64,000 bases of DNA from Wolfiporia cocos. Its lineage: Eukaryota > Basidiomycota > Agaricomycetes > Polyporales > Phaeolaceae. Under the pieces are notes generated by a model. That model did not search any database. It had not been told where the DNA came from and saw only the letters and a list, made by a program, of their open reading frames with translations. The position numbers and the translations under genes are program-made. Numbering within the stretch: the first letter of the stretch is position 1; each line of letters opens with the position of its first letter. The DNA lies in contig JACCLO010000012.1 in assembly GCA_029448655.1 (NCBI GenBank), positions 1,984,001 to 2,048,000 on the forward strand, given 5' to 3'. Positions 11,450 through 23,017 of the stretch are shown in pieces.

Positions 11450-12274
11450 AATCAATTAGATGAGATATAAGGTCAATCCGCTGTTCAAAAAGTATGCAGA
11501 TAAATGGGAAGACCTTATCTATAAAGTATTAATGTTGAAAATAAGCTGTACATGGTCGTGAAAGCCGTCTACTATGGCATCATAGTATATCCAAGATTGT
11601 AAAATGGGAGATAATCCAATTTGTACTATCTGTATATTTCACCTTCATATCATACTTAAAACATATGATATGTACTTCAGAATATTCTCATGATTTTATC
11701 ATTCACTCTCCATGAGTAATGAGACATTCAACTGAGTGGTGTCCCAAACACCCACCGATATTTAAATGGGTATAGGATAATAACAGGCATAATCGGCCGG
11801 GAATCATTGCAAGATCATGCTCTTCATGGTATATATATGCTATTTTCACAATCTTCCACCATACAGCTGTGAGGATCTTGCGTAGTATATATAACATAAC
11901 CGCATGTCCGTTTCGGCGCTGATATTCTCGATATTTCCTTACATCAGTGGCTGAATAGCTTTGATAAAATTATAAAAGTTACGTATAAGTATACATTCTA
12001 TCCTATATACTACGTGAATAGAGTGTCAGGATTTCTCGCATCCATTTGCTGTAGCTGTGGGCTGCGCGAGTCGAATGATGTCGAAATCTGCTTCAGCCAC
12101 TTCAGCCACCCAGACGAAGGTTTGGGGTTTATCTAAGTTTCAATGGCAACTAGGGTTACACATTTGGTTAACGCACACTCACGATAGCAGGCGATGGACC
12201 GATATGGCAAGTGCTGCTACTCGGTGGCTGCTCTACTGTAATGGGATAGGTACACTACCAGCTGCATATCTGCG
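11450..12274. other. AT-rich spacer downstream of the transposase
   Basis: No gene is recognised. Strongly AT-rich with several short imperfect inverted repeats; nothing else seen. Confidence 0.4.
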
Positions 12275-15200
12275 CTATTCCTCCGCCACTTCCTCATGTA
12301 TACCTGCCATCTGAAGGATCTCTAGTCCAAGCTTCTCAACCAGGAAGAAACGACCCTCTAAATCTCTCCCATGCGGCCCATTGCGCTGCGGATGCGGCAG
12401 CATTCCGACCACAGACATTATCGACGTCACTTGCACTACAACCAGTCGAGGGGGTTCCACGTGTGTGCAAGAGTACAGAGTATTGTAAGAGTACTCCAGG
12501 AGATCCGTGTCAGGTTCAGAGTAGAGTGAAATAATTGCCAGAGCAGCAAGTGAGCCATTCACTTTGAGAGTGAAGAAGTACTGTACTTCTCCAATACCTA
12601 TTTTGTCTCCGTCAAGACGGACCTAATTAAATTCATGAAGAGCTATAAGAATATTACCTTAACATTGCGTGCCATGCGAAGCTTCCCTATGGGTATTCCC
12701 TCTTCCGCCCAAAGGGAGCGCACTACTTGCTGACTGGGAAGCAAAGCCCGTGCCCATTTACGTACCCGCATATTGAGACGGAAGTAATCAGACTGCTCTA
12801 TTCCTTCATCCTCTAGATATCTACCGAGAGATCGAGCCTCCAGGTCTGTCATCACCAGCAGTTCTGCTGAGGCTGCTCGCAAGAGGGCATAACCGCCTCC
12901 CAGGTCCATAGCACCACGGGGTAGTCTCTTCGTTTCATTGAGTATCGGCATCATAGCCCGAAGTGCGTTAGTACGACAACGTACCAGTCCACACTCTGCA
13001 ATATTGGCGTATGGGTGTACATGAGAGCGCAGCTGCCTTCCGATGAGCTCAATAGCACGTTCCATCACCCATTGAGAGTATGTAGTATAGGGCCCAATCC
13101 GTTCCGTCTCAGAAGGCATGTGGTTGACAGAATGAACGCTTTGGTGAACAAAGTGAATACGATCAGGATGTCTAGAAACGTAGAGATCTTCATAGTCTTC
13201 TGAAAACGTCAACAGCATTTCGTGAGCCTCCTCGATATCCTGGGGTCGGATTTCGCGTTGATACATTAGCCGGATGCAGCGAACAAGTTGACAGAAGTTG
13301 CGGTAGAATGCAGGAGGTAGCACATTATACAGAAGAGCAACGCAGTACTCGTACAGATGAGTGATCTGTTCCTGTGCTTTATATCCGCTATTTATTTTTT
13401 CGGCAGGATTGCGTGGTGGACGGTCGAATGATCCAGGAAGGTAGGATACCAGACTAGCCACAGCGGCCCCATGAGTTGTCCAGACATCTCCAGTGAGAAC
13501 AGCAAAGGCCCACAACGACTCATTGTCATCTCAGCCACACTTGATAGTACCCCGCCATGAATCAAAGAACAGTTCATGATGGTTAGGACCAGTAAGATGC
13601 ATGATATCTGCTGGGAAGCCACCAGGAATTCCGAGAAAGCAATCAGCAGGGAATCCACCAAATAAGCTTGGCTTGCATATCCCTGTCTCTAGAAGAATCT
13701 TTTCATACTCGCGTTGAGTCGATGCATTCAGCAGGCGTTCTAGGTTGGCATAGTAGTGAGAAGAGGCTTCCCCAGAGTCCAAAATTGCGTTGCGCAGGGA
13801 TATATCTGGGTGGGTGCAATTAGGAACAGAATAGTTGTGGGGAAGCTGGCATGCAGGATAGTAATGGCTTCCGCTGGGCTTGCGACGTCCCTTCAGTGGA
13901 CAATAAAGTCGGCAACCCTGAGCCCCAGAGTGGCCCACTGTGCCATTGAGATAGGTCATTGCAGGACCATCAGCAGCACCAAAGACAATGTAGAGCTTGG
14001 ACTCGTATAGCCCACGCCACTCGCACCAGATTTTGAGCTTCTCATGCTGTCCCATGAAACTAGCAACATGTCGAAGACTAGGAAGTATGAATGAGTCTAC
14101 GTTCTTTGACTTGTTGGGGCCTGGAATGAAGCTGGCAGTGTCACAGATATTGCCCCTCCCCTGGATCGAACCCAGGAAACCCCGGTTAGTTATCACATGA
14201 CCCGTATATAGCCGTAGCGTAGTGGATACGCGCATACATACACATCACCTTAGGTCCTTAGTAGCTAGCGCATTACTTACGTAAGCACATCACGGGTTGA
14301 GCATCGTCGTGGAGATGCTCAGGCCTCTTACTTTAGGGTAGCCATACAGTGACTGTTGCAGCGCATGTACTTAAGCTACTACGTCTGAGGTCTTACACCT
14401 CAGACTCTTCATTCTATCTATGGGGGCGTGTCCCCTCAGATTCAACGCTACTACCTCTGCGTGCTAGTCTGGTGTCCACAGGCCTGGTCTCCTTTGGATG
14501 TCACATATTACCAGCGGTCCGACTTGGACGTTAGTACGTACATCGTAAAATCTGTGACAGGCAGGCATTATATGCATTTTTCTATAGTGAATGTCAGGTG
14601 CATAATCCAGAAGTACCCAGATAAACATCCAGCAGTCTGAAAGCTTGCTAGCATAGAGCTGTGTGCCATCGATAGAAAACATGAGACAGGTATCTTCGTC
14701 CTTGATATCACCGCGTGCGACAGCTTCGAGATAGTCTTTACCATGTATGTAGTCACTAATTTTTTCATGCTCGCCGTTGGTCTCCTGAAGTGAAGCAAGA
14801 GCCTTCCGAGTAGCTGTGGCACGGTACTCAGCTGCACGAGACCCCTCTGTCGAGCGTCACATGGTCTGAATCACAGGAGCAATTGGAATAGTCGTTGACT
14901 GCTTCCTCGGAACACATCTGCACTTGCGTCTGCGTTTTCGTTCCTCATAGCGTGGCTCATTGCAATAATTACACTTATCCAGCTCGCTGTAGATTCCTGT
15001 ATACGCCATGCAGGAGTTGACACAGCAGTCGTTGCATAGTGAAAAAATGCCGGTGAGGTTCTCGACGTAGGACTTGACGACACAGTATGAGAGAAGCTCA
15101 AGATGAGGCGGACAGCGAAGAAGTGCAGAACAGAAGTGATCATATGTTTTCTGAGAGCAGTCATCGAGCCCAAGGTATATTTCAACAGATAATACCTTGA

Positions 15201-16294
15201 CGGGATCATCGATGTCAAATGGCTGCTGGAGCAGATTGCGAATGCGATGCAATATAGCAGTATCCTTGATATCATCTTCTAGACGTGCATTTCGAATTAA
15301 ATGTTACATTTCAACGGTGTGACAAAGCTCTGCTAGAGTGATTGTCTGTGGATCTTCCAACTCGCCAGGTCGTTAGTTTGCATCGTTGGGATTTTCATCA
15401 TCTTCCTCTGCAAGTCCAACAGGCAGAACTCCACTTAGATGTGCATTGAAGTATTCTTCCTCTTCCTGCTCATCGTCACGGCGCATAGCTCCAGCGTCAG
15501 CGTAGGATTGATAGACACTGGTGCCGTGGTTAGGAACTAGCATGTGATCACAAGCGAGATCTTGGTGCACAGAGTCCTCGCCAACGTTATTCTGCACAAT
15601 TCGCTGCGCATATAGTCACTGATATTTTTTTTTTAAATTCAACATACATGTGTAGAGTCTCCTAGAGTACTTGGTGCATCTAGATATATCTGTCTCTGTT
15701 CCTGAGGCTGACTAGAGGTATTGAAACTGCTGTCCACTTCGCTCTCTGGGTTTGCGACGAGATCGTCCACTTTGTGGCTAATTAAAAATATGAATGGTTA
15801 TATAAATTCTATACGCACTTTTTTCACTGTTTAAAATGCAGTGACTTTGCTCTGGCTCCCGGAAACTGGTATCATCTTGGAGAGGCTGTCCTATGTACGC
15901 GCGCCGCTTTAAGACTGATAGGCGATAGTGAGAGTAAACTGATATTCACCTGCATCTGCTCTAGAGGCAGAGCCGGATCCCTCTGCACTTGTTATGTCAT
16001 TTTCCTCAGGCTAAATTATATGTGTGGTGAGTCCGATTTTTTTTGTCGTGTGTGCATCACATCTTGGATATATGCGCCATTTAAACTCACTGTCAGATCG
16101 ATCCTTCTCTTTTTTTGTGGGAGGCCTAATAGTCTCAGGAGAGTTCCCTTCTTCCAACAATTTTTGCTTCTTTTGTGGCCGAAGAATGTGCTGCGAGTGA
16201 CTTTGACGCGTTTATTATAGCAGTATAGCGCACACGAGCAATAGTACTCTTGTTCTCCACTCACAGAGAGTACATACTGCGCAGCTTTGGGCAT
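12275..16294 (-). pseudogene. CACTA/Plavaka-type (Tnp2) transposase, interrupted
   Basis: The minus strand carries the full order of an Agaricomycete Tnp2/Plavaka-type transposase. An N-terminal Cys/His block (CSCALYCYNKRVKVTRSTFF) is followed by CVNSCMAYTGIYS with a CNYCNEPRY motif. Then come FSIDGTQLYASKLSDCW, FIPGPNKSKNVDSF, DGPAMTYLNGTVGH, ADIMHLTGPNHHELFFDSWR, LPGSFDRPPRNPAEKINSGY, IHFVHQSVHSVNH, and a C-terminal ALAIISLYSEPD block. A 35-nt intron (about 12654-12620) restores the frame before the last exon. Two in-frame TGA codons occur, at 14859-14857 and 13533-13531, and a solo LTR sits inside the coding region (14139-14559). The enzyme would move its own element; this copy is dead. 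Upstream exons between 15.25 and 16.0 kb are only partly resolved. Confidence 0.85.
14139..14559. mobile_element. Solo LTR, 421 bp, nested in the transposase, TSD GGCAG
   Basis: Ends are TGTCACAGAT and ATCTGTGACA, a 10-bp terminal inverted repeat with TG...CA termini. The flanks GGCAG at 14134-14138 and 14560-14564 are an exact 5-bp target duplication. Removing the LTR and one duplicate rejoins the transposase frame exactly between HIMPA and SFIPG. No internal retroelement sequence remains, so it is a solo LTR. Confidence 0.92.
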
Positions 16295-17366
16295 TTGTAC
16301 TTTGAGTGACGGCGAAGTGTGTATCAGAGTATCGTCTGCTCAAATCACAGGATAGGCATGTAATCTGCGCGTCGGCTCAGTACATGGCTTTTCGACTTGT
16401 CGTCCACTCAAGGCTTTTTGGAATTGGCGCCGACTCGAATCTTTTCGACTTGACATCGACTCGCAGCTTCTCCTCTCGACGTCTGCTCGAAATAACTTCA
16501 GACGCGAGTTTTTTTGGGGAGAATATCTTGAGAATATGAAAATATATTTTCTGGTATGACGAAAGTCTTGGCATCGGTCATCGGACCGCTCGTACTCTTG
16601 GCATTTAGCTTTCGATATCATTGGCATTGAAACGGGTATCTCAATGGTATATTTATATATTTTCTGGTATTTATAGGTATCCCAAGGATATGCGGGACTT
16701 TCACTGGGCTTGACCCAGGTCAAACCGGGGTCAAGCCCAACCCTGCCTGCATTCCTATTCTCATCTCCAGCTGCCATTTGGGAAGCGCTGACACCGCGCT
16801 GAGCGCCTGCACAAAGGTCAATCCTAGTGCAGGGTTTATACAGTGGGGATAGCGTATTATTGAATCGACAGTGATTATATGCTTGCTCTACATGCTCAAT
16901 GATACCGCATGCGTTGAGGGCTGAGGGTGACGATGTGTGCGCAGGGACACCCGTAGCATCTTTGATCCGTCAAGACGTGTCGTTGTGTATGGCTGCATCG
17001 CTCATGTGGTCCATTACCACAAGGATCCGCGAGGCTGCACAACAGATGCTGAGTTCGAGGCTTCATACACGGAGAGCAGAAAGCGTGTGCGAAGATTTTG
17101 CAGGAGAAGCATTATAGCTTCCCGCAATGTCCCGCAAGTCGCCTTCATGTTGGCCACATCTGGTGTGTATCGCATTCTACACATTTTCTCTTATACAATG
17201 CAAGACTGAAATTCAGCTTTCATTTATAGCGGACAAGGTGAAGGAACACGCTGATCTGTCAAAAACAAGGTGTGCCTGTATTCGTGTGCTCATCTCCGCC
17301 CATGCTCCGAGGGACCCTGGCACTGGGTGTCTATTGCAGGAGCATGCCTAGTAATATGCTATGCTA
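16295..17366. other. Non-coding stretch with a terminal-like motif and hairpin
   Basis: GGACTTTCACTGGGCTTGAC at 16695 matches the reverse complement of the motif at 7387-7410 (22 of 24 positions over the core). Immediately beyond it, GGGCTTGACCC at 16706-16716 and GGGTCAAGCCC at 16728-16738 form a perfect 11-bp hairpin. A short plus-strand ORF near 16937-17209 looks like a gene fragment (IFDPSRRVVVYG) but no family is recognised. Confidence 0.4.
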
Positions 17367-19043
17367 GGTGCCGGCGCCCTAGTCACCGCTACTTTTGTAC
17401 AAGTCTTACTGCTCGCTCAAACTGGCGCCTAGAAATAATCGGTCTAGCCAAAATGCTCTAATTGAAGGTAGGAACAAAATGGCTAGGCGGATTTGTCTGA
17501 ATATCAAAGTTGAGAAATTTCTATGTCCGGATTTGGCCAGTGGTGGGAAAGTAATACCGTATATGGAAAGTAATGATAATTATACTCGTCTGACTACTCC
17601 AAATATGGTATATAGTCAAGCTGATGGGCAGTGAGACTTGTACCGACAAGCTCACATCAACATCCTCATCAATGCTAATGCATTTGGCTTGAAATATATT
17701 ATAATAGTAATCGTCGTGACAGCACTCTAGAAAAATGTGATGAAACTGTTCAGCTCAGTGATATTTGGGCAAAATATACATGTGGCCTGCATCCTCAATG
17801 ACCCTGAACAGGAGGTTTCTGTTCTTTGAATCTGGCTGATTTTCAAGTACGCATTCAACAGGTGCAGCAACCGGTTGCATCCAGGTCACATTCCCCATGA
17901 TTTGGCATTTGCAGCTCATCAACCCAAATATTTGGCTTGACAAGAAATTGTTGTATTCCTCTGGGAAGATTGATATAATTGAGCAGGAGATTCATCAGTT
18001 GAATAGCCTTCTTGTTTACAAATCCTTTGCTGTTACGGTTATTTTAATTTTTCGAATATCGACGGAACTCACCACCGGGCGAATACGATACAGGGACTTG
18101 TTGCGCAACCAACCCCTGGCTACTCGTGACTCTACTGGGCGCATCCCCAGTTGTACTAGCATATAGGGCGCGTTTCACTTTTGGCAGATCCAACTCTGCC
18201 ACCGTTTCATCTTTATCATCTCGCAGTTGATAGATGGCGTTCAACCGCCATCTTCATTTCTATCTATCATTTCAGATGTATCACTCCATACTTATCAAAC
18301 GTTTGGTACTATCGCGTAGATAGTAGCGGTGACATCTGGACGGACTTGACCCCTAAAACCTAGCGTAGTATATAAACTCATGTACTTACTGTCGAAGCTC
18401 TTCAGCTCGACCTTGTTGTACAAACAAGAAGTCTTATACTCATTCTCAAACGTAGGAAACTACGCTCAGTATTACTCTCGCGAGCAACCGAACGACTAAG
18501 TCCTCGAAGTGCACATCGACTTCTCGGACTTAGGCGAGTCTTATATTATATTCGACTCGCACCCGAACAGATTATATCCTTTAACGCGTATTGGATATTA
18601 ACCGACCTCCTAAGGACTTCACTTAGGACCTGAAGGCATCTAACGAGTATTTGCCTTGCATACGGCAACGTGCCTACGTGCAGAAGAACGATCTATATTC
18701 GCGTCTCGAATATACGAACGGGTATTCGACTCGTAACATTTGCTGTGATGCATGCAATTGCCACTTCCCAGCACTGAGCAGCGTTGGCTTCACATGCTTT
18801 CTGTGTCTTATTCAAGCATGGGATGTAGTGAACTGGTAGATACATTAATATTGTGCCTGCCCTGTATCTACATTACTACGAGCATTCAAATTCGCATCTC
18901 CGGGCTGCGCCATACCCAAAGTGTTCAGTATCAGGGCACAGAAAGTACCGGCGCCTATGTAAACCTTGCTTTAGGGTTAACGCGAAGTTGACCCAAGGAT
19001 TTGGCCACTGTACAAAAGTAGCGGTGACTAGGGCGCCGGCACC
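17367..19043. mobile_element. DNA transposon, non-autonomous, perfect 35-bp inverted repeats
   Basis: Positions 17367-17401 (starting GGTGCCGGCGCCCTAGTCAC) are exactly the reverse complement of 19009-19043. Imperfect pairing continues about 10 nt outward (GCTATGCTA against TAGAGCATAG). No transposase motif is present. The interior holds a nested solo LTR (18031-18738), so the original element was about 964 bp. A target duplication is not clear, and the superfamily cannot be assigned from this alone. Confidence 0.7.
18031..18738. mobile_element. Solo LTR, 708 bp, nested, TSD TTTGC
   Basis: Begins TGTTACGGTT and ends TCGTAACA. It is flanked by TTTGC at 18026-18030 and 18739-18743, an exact 5-bp duplication. 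It is related, in opposite orientation, to the solo LTR at 23018-23558; for example both share AACAAGGTCGAGCTGA and a GAGTATAAGA block in the same relative order. It interrupts the inverted-repeat element at 17367-19043. Confidence 0.88.
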
Positions 19044-20831
19044 ATAGAGCATAGGACGTATGAGTCGATCTATTATTAGTCATGTACTCGCCTTTCGTCC
19101 GCAATGCTGCCACGCTCTGATGGAGTCGACTCGCAGAGGGATAGCGCTGGAATTGAAGGTCGGAGGTATACGACTGGAAGTGCCAGTGTGGTCCATTGCT
19201 GCGTGGCGCAGTGACATCGCATAGATGGAATGGAAACCTTATCTATCAATTGAAAGTAGACACGTGCAGGATCAATTGTCCGAAGCCATTGCTGGTCGTT
19301 AGAGCCACCTGATAGCCACATTAATAACTAATGCAGGCGTGAGCGAGGGCGCAGTGGTTCGCGGATTACGCAGATGGTATCATCCAGAGTCAATTGAGGT
19401 CATTCAGGCTCTCCTGAAAGCACGCAGGCATGCTGGCATACCGTGCAGCCCTTTGAACACGATGCGATTAGGTCATGTCGTCTAGTGCTCATGCACCGCT
19501 CCTGTCGGTGAACCGTACTCAATGCGGCCATCCTTTCTACTTATCTGCAAGGCTGCGTAGGTGAAAGAAGCGCAGTGCTGTGCGCTTGGTCCGCATTCTG
19601 TACGTGTGCTTGGCTGTGCAATGCCGTGAGGGCGTCCTGGTATATCATGCACTTTTGCGCATGCAATGCAGTGCATGGACGGAGTGCCATTCCTTGTGCC
19701 TGGCGCTTTCAACGAGCCTTCCTAGCCCCGGGCTGTGTCTATAAATGCCATTAGCTGTGCGGTACACAGTGGCGAACAGCTCCACGATATAAGTGGGCAA
19801 GCAAAACACACTGAACGCACCTGCTTGCTGACACAAGCAACAAGCTAGCACTCAACCGGGGGAAGGGGGCTCGCTCAAAGGCGCCTTCCTGGTCCCGGGA
19901 CCACTAGCCGTCAAAGACCAAGACAAGTCTGAGGTTTACGCTCAAGACTGTCTGGCATATATACTCCTAATCTATTTGTACATGTTTATGTACGGCGGCT
20001 CAGAGGCCTCTACGTACGGGTATCTAACTGGCTATGAGCTACGTGCCGGTGATGGCATCGGAGCGCTGAGGTATGCGAGGATGTCCATGGCGACGTAGCG
20101 TAAGGGGCGGATCGGTAGAGTAGCCAATCTGTCGGGTTCGATCGGTGGTTCTCGTCGATCGTAGGTGCGCCGGTAATGGCGGGGTTCTAAGTCCGTGATC
20201 GGGCGTGGTCTGCCGTGATCGGGGTATAGCGCTCTGTGACTGGTAGGGTTCTCAGTCGTGCAGAGCCTTGGGTCATTATCCCTGCCTGATGTACTCGTAG
20301 GTCAGGGTGCATAAGGGGTATAGTATAGTGTCTGTGCCGGTAATGGCGAGTGTCCGTGCGGTAGGGACACGAGGCTTTAGGTTTAATGTTCTGGGTCACG
20401 TGCGAGTGTAGACCGTACCCCTAGTCGGCGTATAGCATAGTGTGCGGTGGCGGTTTGGCCTTTAGTTGTACAAGGCGTACCATTGTGCTATCGTAGCCTG
20501 TTGGACTCTAGGGGTCGGTTCGTGACTCCGGGGTTTTAGGGACTAGGCAGCGTATGGTTCTTGCTGCCGGAACTTGGACTGAGTTTAGGGTTAGACTGCT
20601 GGTGGCCTGCTAGTGCCCGTAGTGTCCTGTATAGCGGAGGGCTTCTACTAGCGTTGCCGTAGGATTCCAGCTGGGCTCGGATAGAGTGCTGTAGCGTGCT
20701 TATGGCGTGAATGGGGTGTCCACCTAGGGTGCTCTACTAGGCTTTGAAATTGGCTTGTGACACTTGCCGTCCAAGTCCCTTCTTCGCTCTAGCCCAAATC
20801 AATACCTCAATTCCTGATATAATCCCTCGAA
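19044..20831. other. 5' flank of F-box copy A, segmentally duplicated in part
   Basis: No gene is recognised. About 19481-19660 is similar to 41251-41440 (both contain GAAGAAGCGCAGTGCTGTG-like sequence), and 19670-19850 is similar to 32590-32760. This marks the 5' flank of the duplicated F-box units. From 20040 to 20730 the sequence has loosely repeated GTGATCGGG/GGGGTATAG motifs and no coding signal. Confidence 0.5.
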
Positions 20832-21720
20832 ATGGATAGTCCTCACGGCACCACCAGACCGTATGATGTAGTAGAGAGTCCTGCCGCGACAGAAAGACCA
20901 ACGAAACGGGCAAGGGTCGAAGCAACAGAGGACAAATCAAGAATCAGATTGAACAATCTACCGAGAGGCCAGTATACGTACTGCATTCCAAACGCTTATG
21001 TGTCCTGAACGAACTGGCATGCAGAGCCGGAGGCTGGGGGCGCGGTGCAAGCTGCGCGCAAGAAGGTGTCAGCGACCAGTGGTGATGCAAGGCAGGACGC
21101 ACCAAAGGAGAAGGGGGGACCTCAGAGAGCTGAGGGAGCAGAGCAAGTCCGACGTGAGCCGTCTACAGCCTGGAGAGATGACTGAAGGATAGACGTAGAT
21201 ACAGAGCCCGGGTGGAGACACATCGGACGCGTCCCAGGCGCGACAGACCCAGCGCTGACGGGGAGCGATCCATCCTTGAGGAGGCCGCTGCAGCTCCCAA
21301 CGGAGGTCTGCGAGCGTATCATCGACTATCTGTGGGAGGCCAGTTGGACGCTGCAGCAATGCGCCCTTGTGTGCAAGGCGTGGACACCGAGGTGTCGGTA
21401 CTGGATGCAGCGGAACGTCGCTCTGCAGGATCGGAGCCAGGTGCGAGGATATGCGAGGCGAGCGCGAGAACAGCCACATCTCCTCCAGCAGGCGAGATCA
21501 GTCTGGGTGGAGGGTATAGTGAGATTAGTCGGGCGGACGCCAATTTCGCACCTGGGCACATTCGCCATGATGGGCGCGGCGATGATGCCACTCGTGTGGC
21601 GCCTTGTCATTCAGTATGCGATCTGGAAGCCGAGCGACTTCCATCCGCTCATCTTCGTCCACCTCTCTGCATTTTCTTCTGTCACAACGCTCCGGCTGAT
21701 CGAGGTCACGTTCCCGAAGG
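20832..21720 (+). pseudogene. F-box protein gene, copy A, 5' part
   Basis: The exon after the 45-nt intron (21154-21198, GTGAGC...GTAG) encodes an F-box: LPTEVCERIIDYLWEA, CALVCKAWTPRCRYWM. It continues to VTFPK, where the composite insertion begins. In frame upstream is an ATG at 20832 followed by RPTKRARVEA (nuclear-signal-like), but a TGA at 21006-21008 interrupts that frame. Copy B has the same TGA, so it is either a shared nonsense mutation (CGA to TGA fits) or lies in an intron I could not place. F-box proteins recruit substrates to SCF ubiquitin ligases. This copy is split and cannot encode the full protein. Confidence 0.75.
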
Positions 21721-22493
21721 GAGAGAGAGAGAGACAACCATTTATACCCCGCAGTCAGTATACTATGTACATGTGCGGCAGCTGCTAGAGCCCATGGTCA
21801 AAGGTAAAGAGTATCACAAATATGAGTAGGGTGGTGTTAGCGATGTGACGTCTGTTAGTCGTGGTGAAAGGGGAAGGGGTCGAAGGTACTCCGAAGGAGT
21901 GGAACTAACGTCATACGGGCCCCGAGTTAGGCCGACGTTTGTTCAATAAATACTTGGGAATACGGGTGGAAAATGAGTAGAAAAAGGATAACCATGACGC
22001 AGAAGTACTCGCTGCAGGGAAGGGTGTGGAGGTGACGATCTCTCAAGAGATCTGAGGGTTGAATACGTCGCGTTTGCGGGCAATGCGTTGGACGCCGGCA
22101 AGAGATTCTTCAATGTGTTCGAGGATGACGTGTGTGTCGTCGTCAGGGAAGGATACGCAAACGGAGGATCGGAGCTTCGTGGATTTGTCGTTGACCCAGT
22201 TGAAGTTGGAGAATTGAATAGGGTCTTTGTGCTGGACGTTGGCACGGTGAAGACGGTACCAGAACATGGTGTTCCGGAGTACCTCGTACCATTCCATGCT
22301 GAGTAGGTGTGAGTCGTAAGGCTCGGAGTTCGGGGATGGACGTCGAAGGACGTTGTTGATTTGGAGTGAGGGACTTCAGTCAATTATCTTAATCTGCCAA
22401 CTGCCCTTCGCTTAAGAAATCGCAGTTGCGAGCTAGGTTTGCACGCAGATTAATCTGCTAACTGCGGCAGATTAATCTACTGTGACAATAAAA

Positions 22494-22582
22494 TGGCACA
22501 TCCCAGATTCGAACCAAGGACCTTAGCGCAGACAAGAATAACAGCATCGCAGCGTAATTAGCCGACTGAGCCATTGTGGCAA
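22494..22582 (-). repeat. tRNA-Asn-like sequence in left arm of foldback element 1
   Basis: Minus-strand sequence with an A-box-like TGGCTCAGTCGG and a B-box GGTTCGAATC followed by T rather than C. It lacks good acceptor and anticodon stems, so it is unlikely to be a working tRNA. Confidence 0.7.
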
Positions 22583-22864
22583 CAGGTACCATTGACCAAT
22601 TAAAATATATATAACGCAAATTTTACACACAATTTTCGCAAATCATCAAGGCAACTAACTGCTCCAACAAGCATACAGAAATCAATGATAGTGGTAGCTT
22701 GATTTACCATGCTTGACCTGGAGCAACTCACCATGGGAAAGTACACTGGAATCACAGGTCTTTAGAGGCAGATTCATTTGTATTTGTGTTATGGAAGATG
22801 TTAAACTGCAAAAATGAAGTTTACAAAATACTCTATATATTGCTTAAAATGGGGGCAACATCAG

Positions 22865-22953
22865 TTGCACCGTAGCTCAGTTGGCTAATTACGCTGCGAT
22901 GCTGTTATTCTCGTCTGCGCTAAGGTCCTTGGTTCGAATCCGGGATGTGCCAT
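22865..22953 (+). repeat. tRNA-Asn-like sequence in right arm of foldback element 1
   Basis: A-box TAGCTCAGTTGG at 22873-22884, CTGTTA where an Asn anticodon loop would sit, and a perfect B-box GGTTCGAATCC at 22931-22941. The stems are degenerate. Confidence 0.75.
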
Positions 22954-23017
22954 TTTATTGTCACAGTAGATTAATCTGCCGCAGTTAGCAGATTAATCTG
23001 CGTGCAAACCTAGCTCG

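Noticed and set aside
13531..13533. TGA in the transposase as a recoded or read-through codon
   Set aside because: A second TGA and an LTR insertion in the same gene make simple decay far more likely.
21212..21829. 205-codon plus-strand ORF overlapping F-box copy A (and 34900-35460 in copy B)
   Set aside because: Wrong frame relative to the F-box domain; conserved only because the underlying DNA is duplicated.
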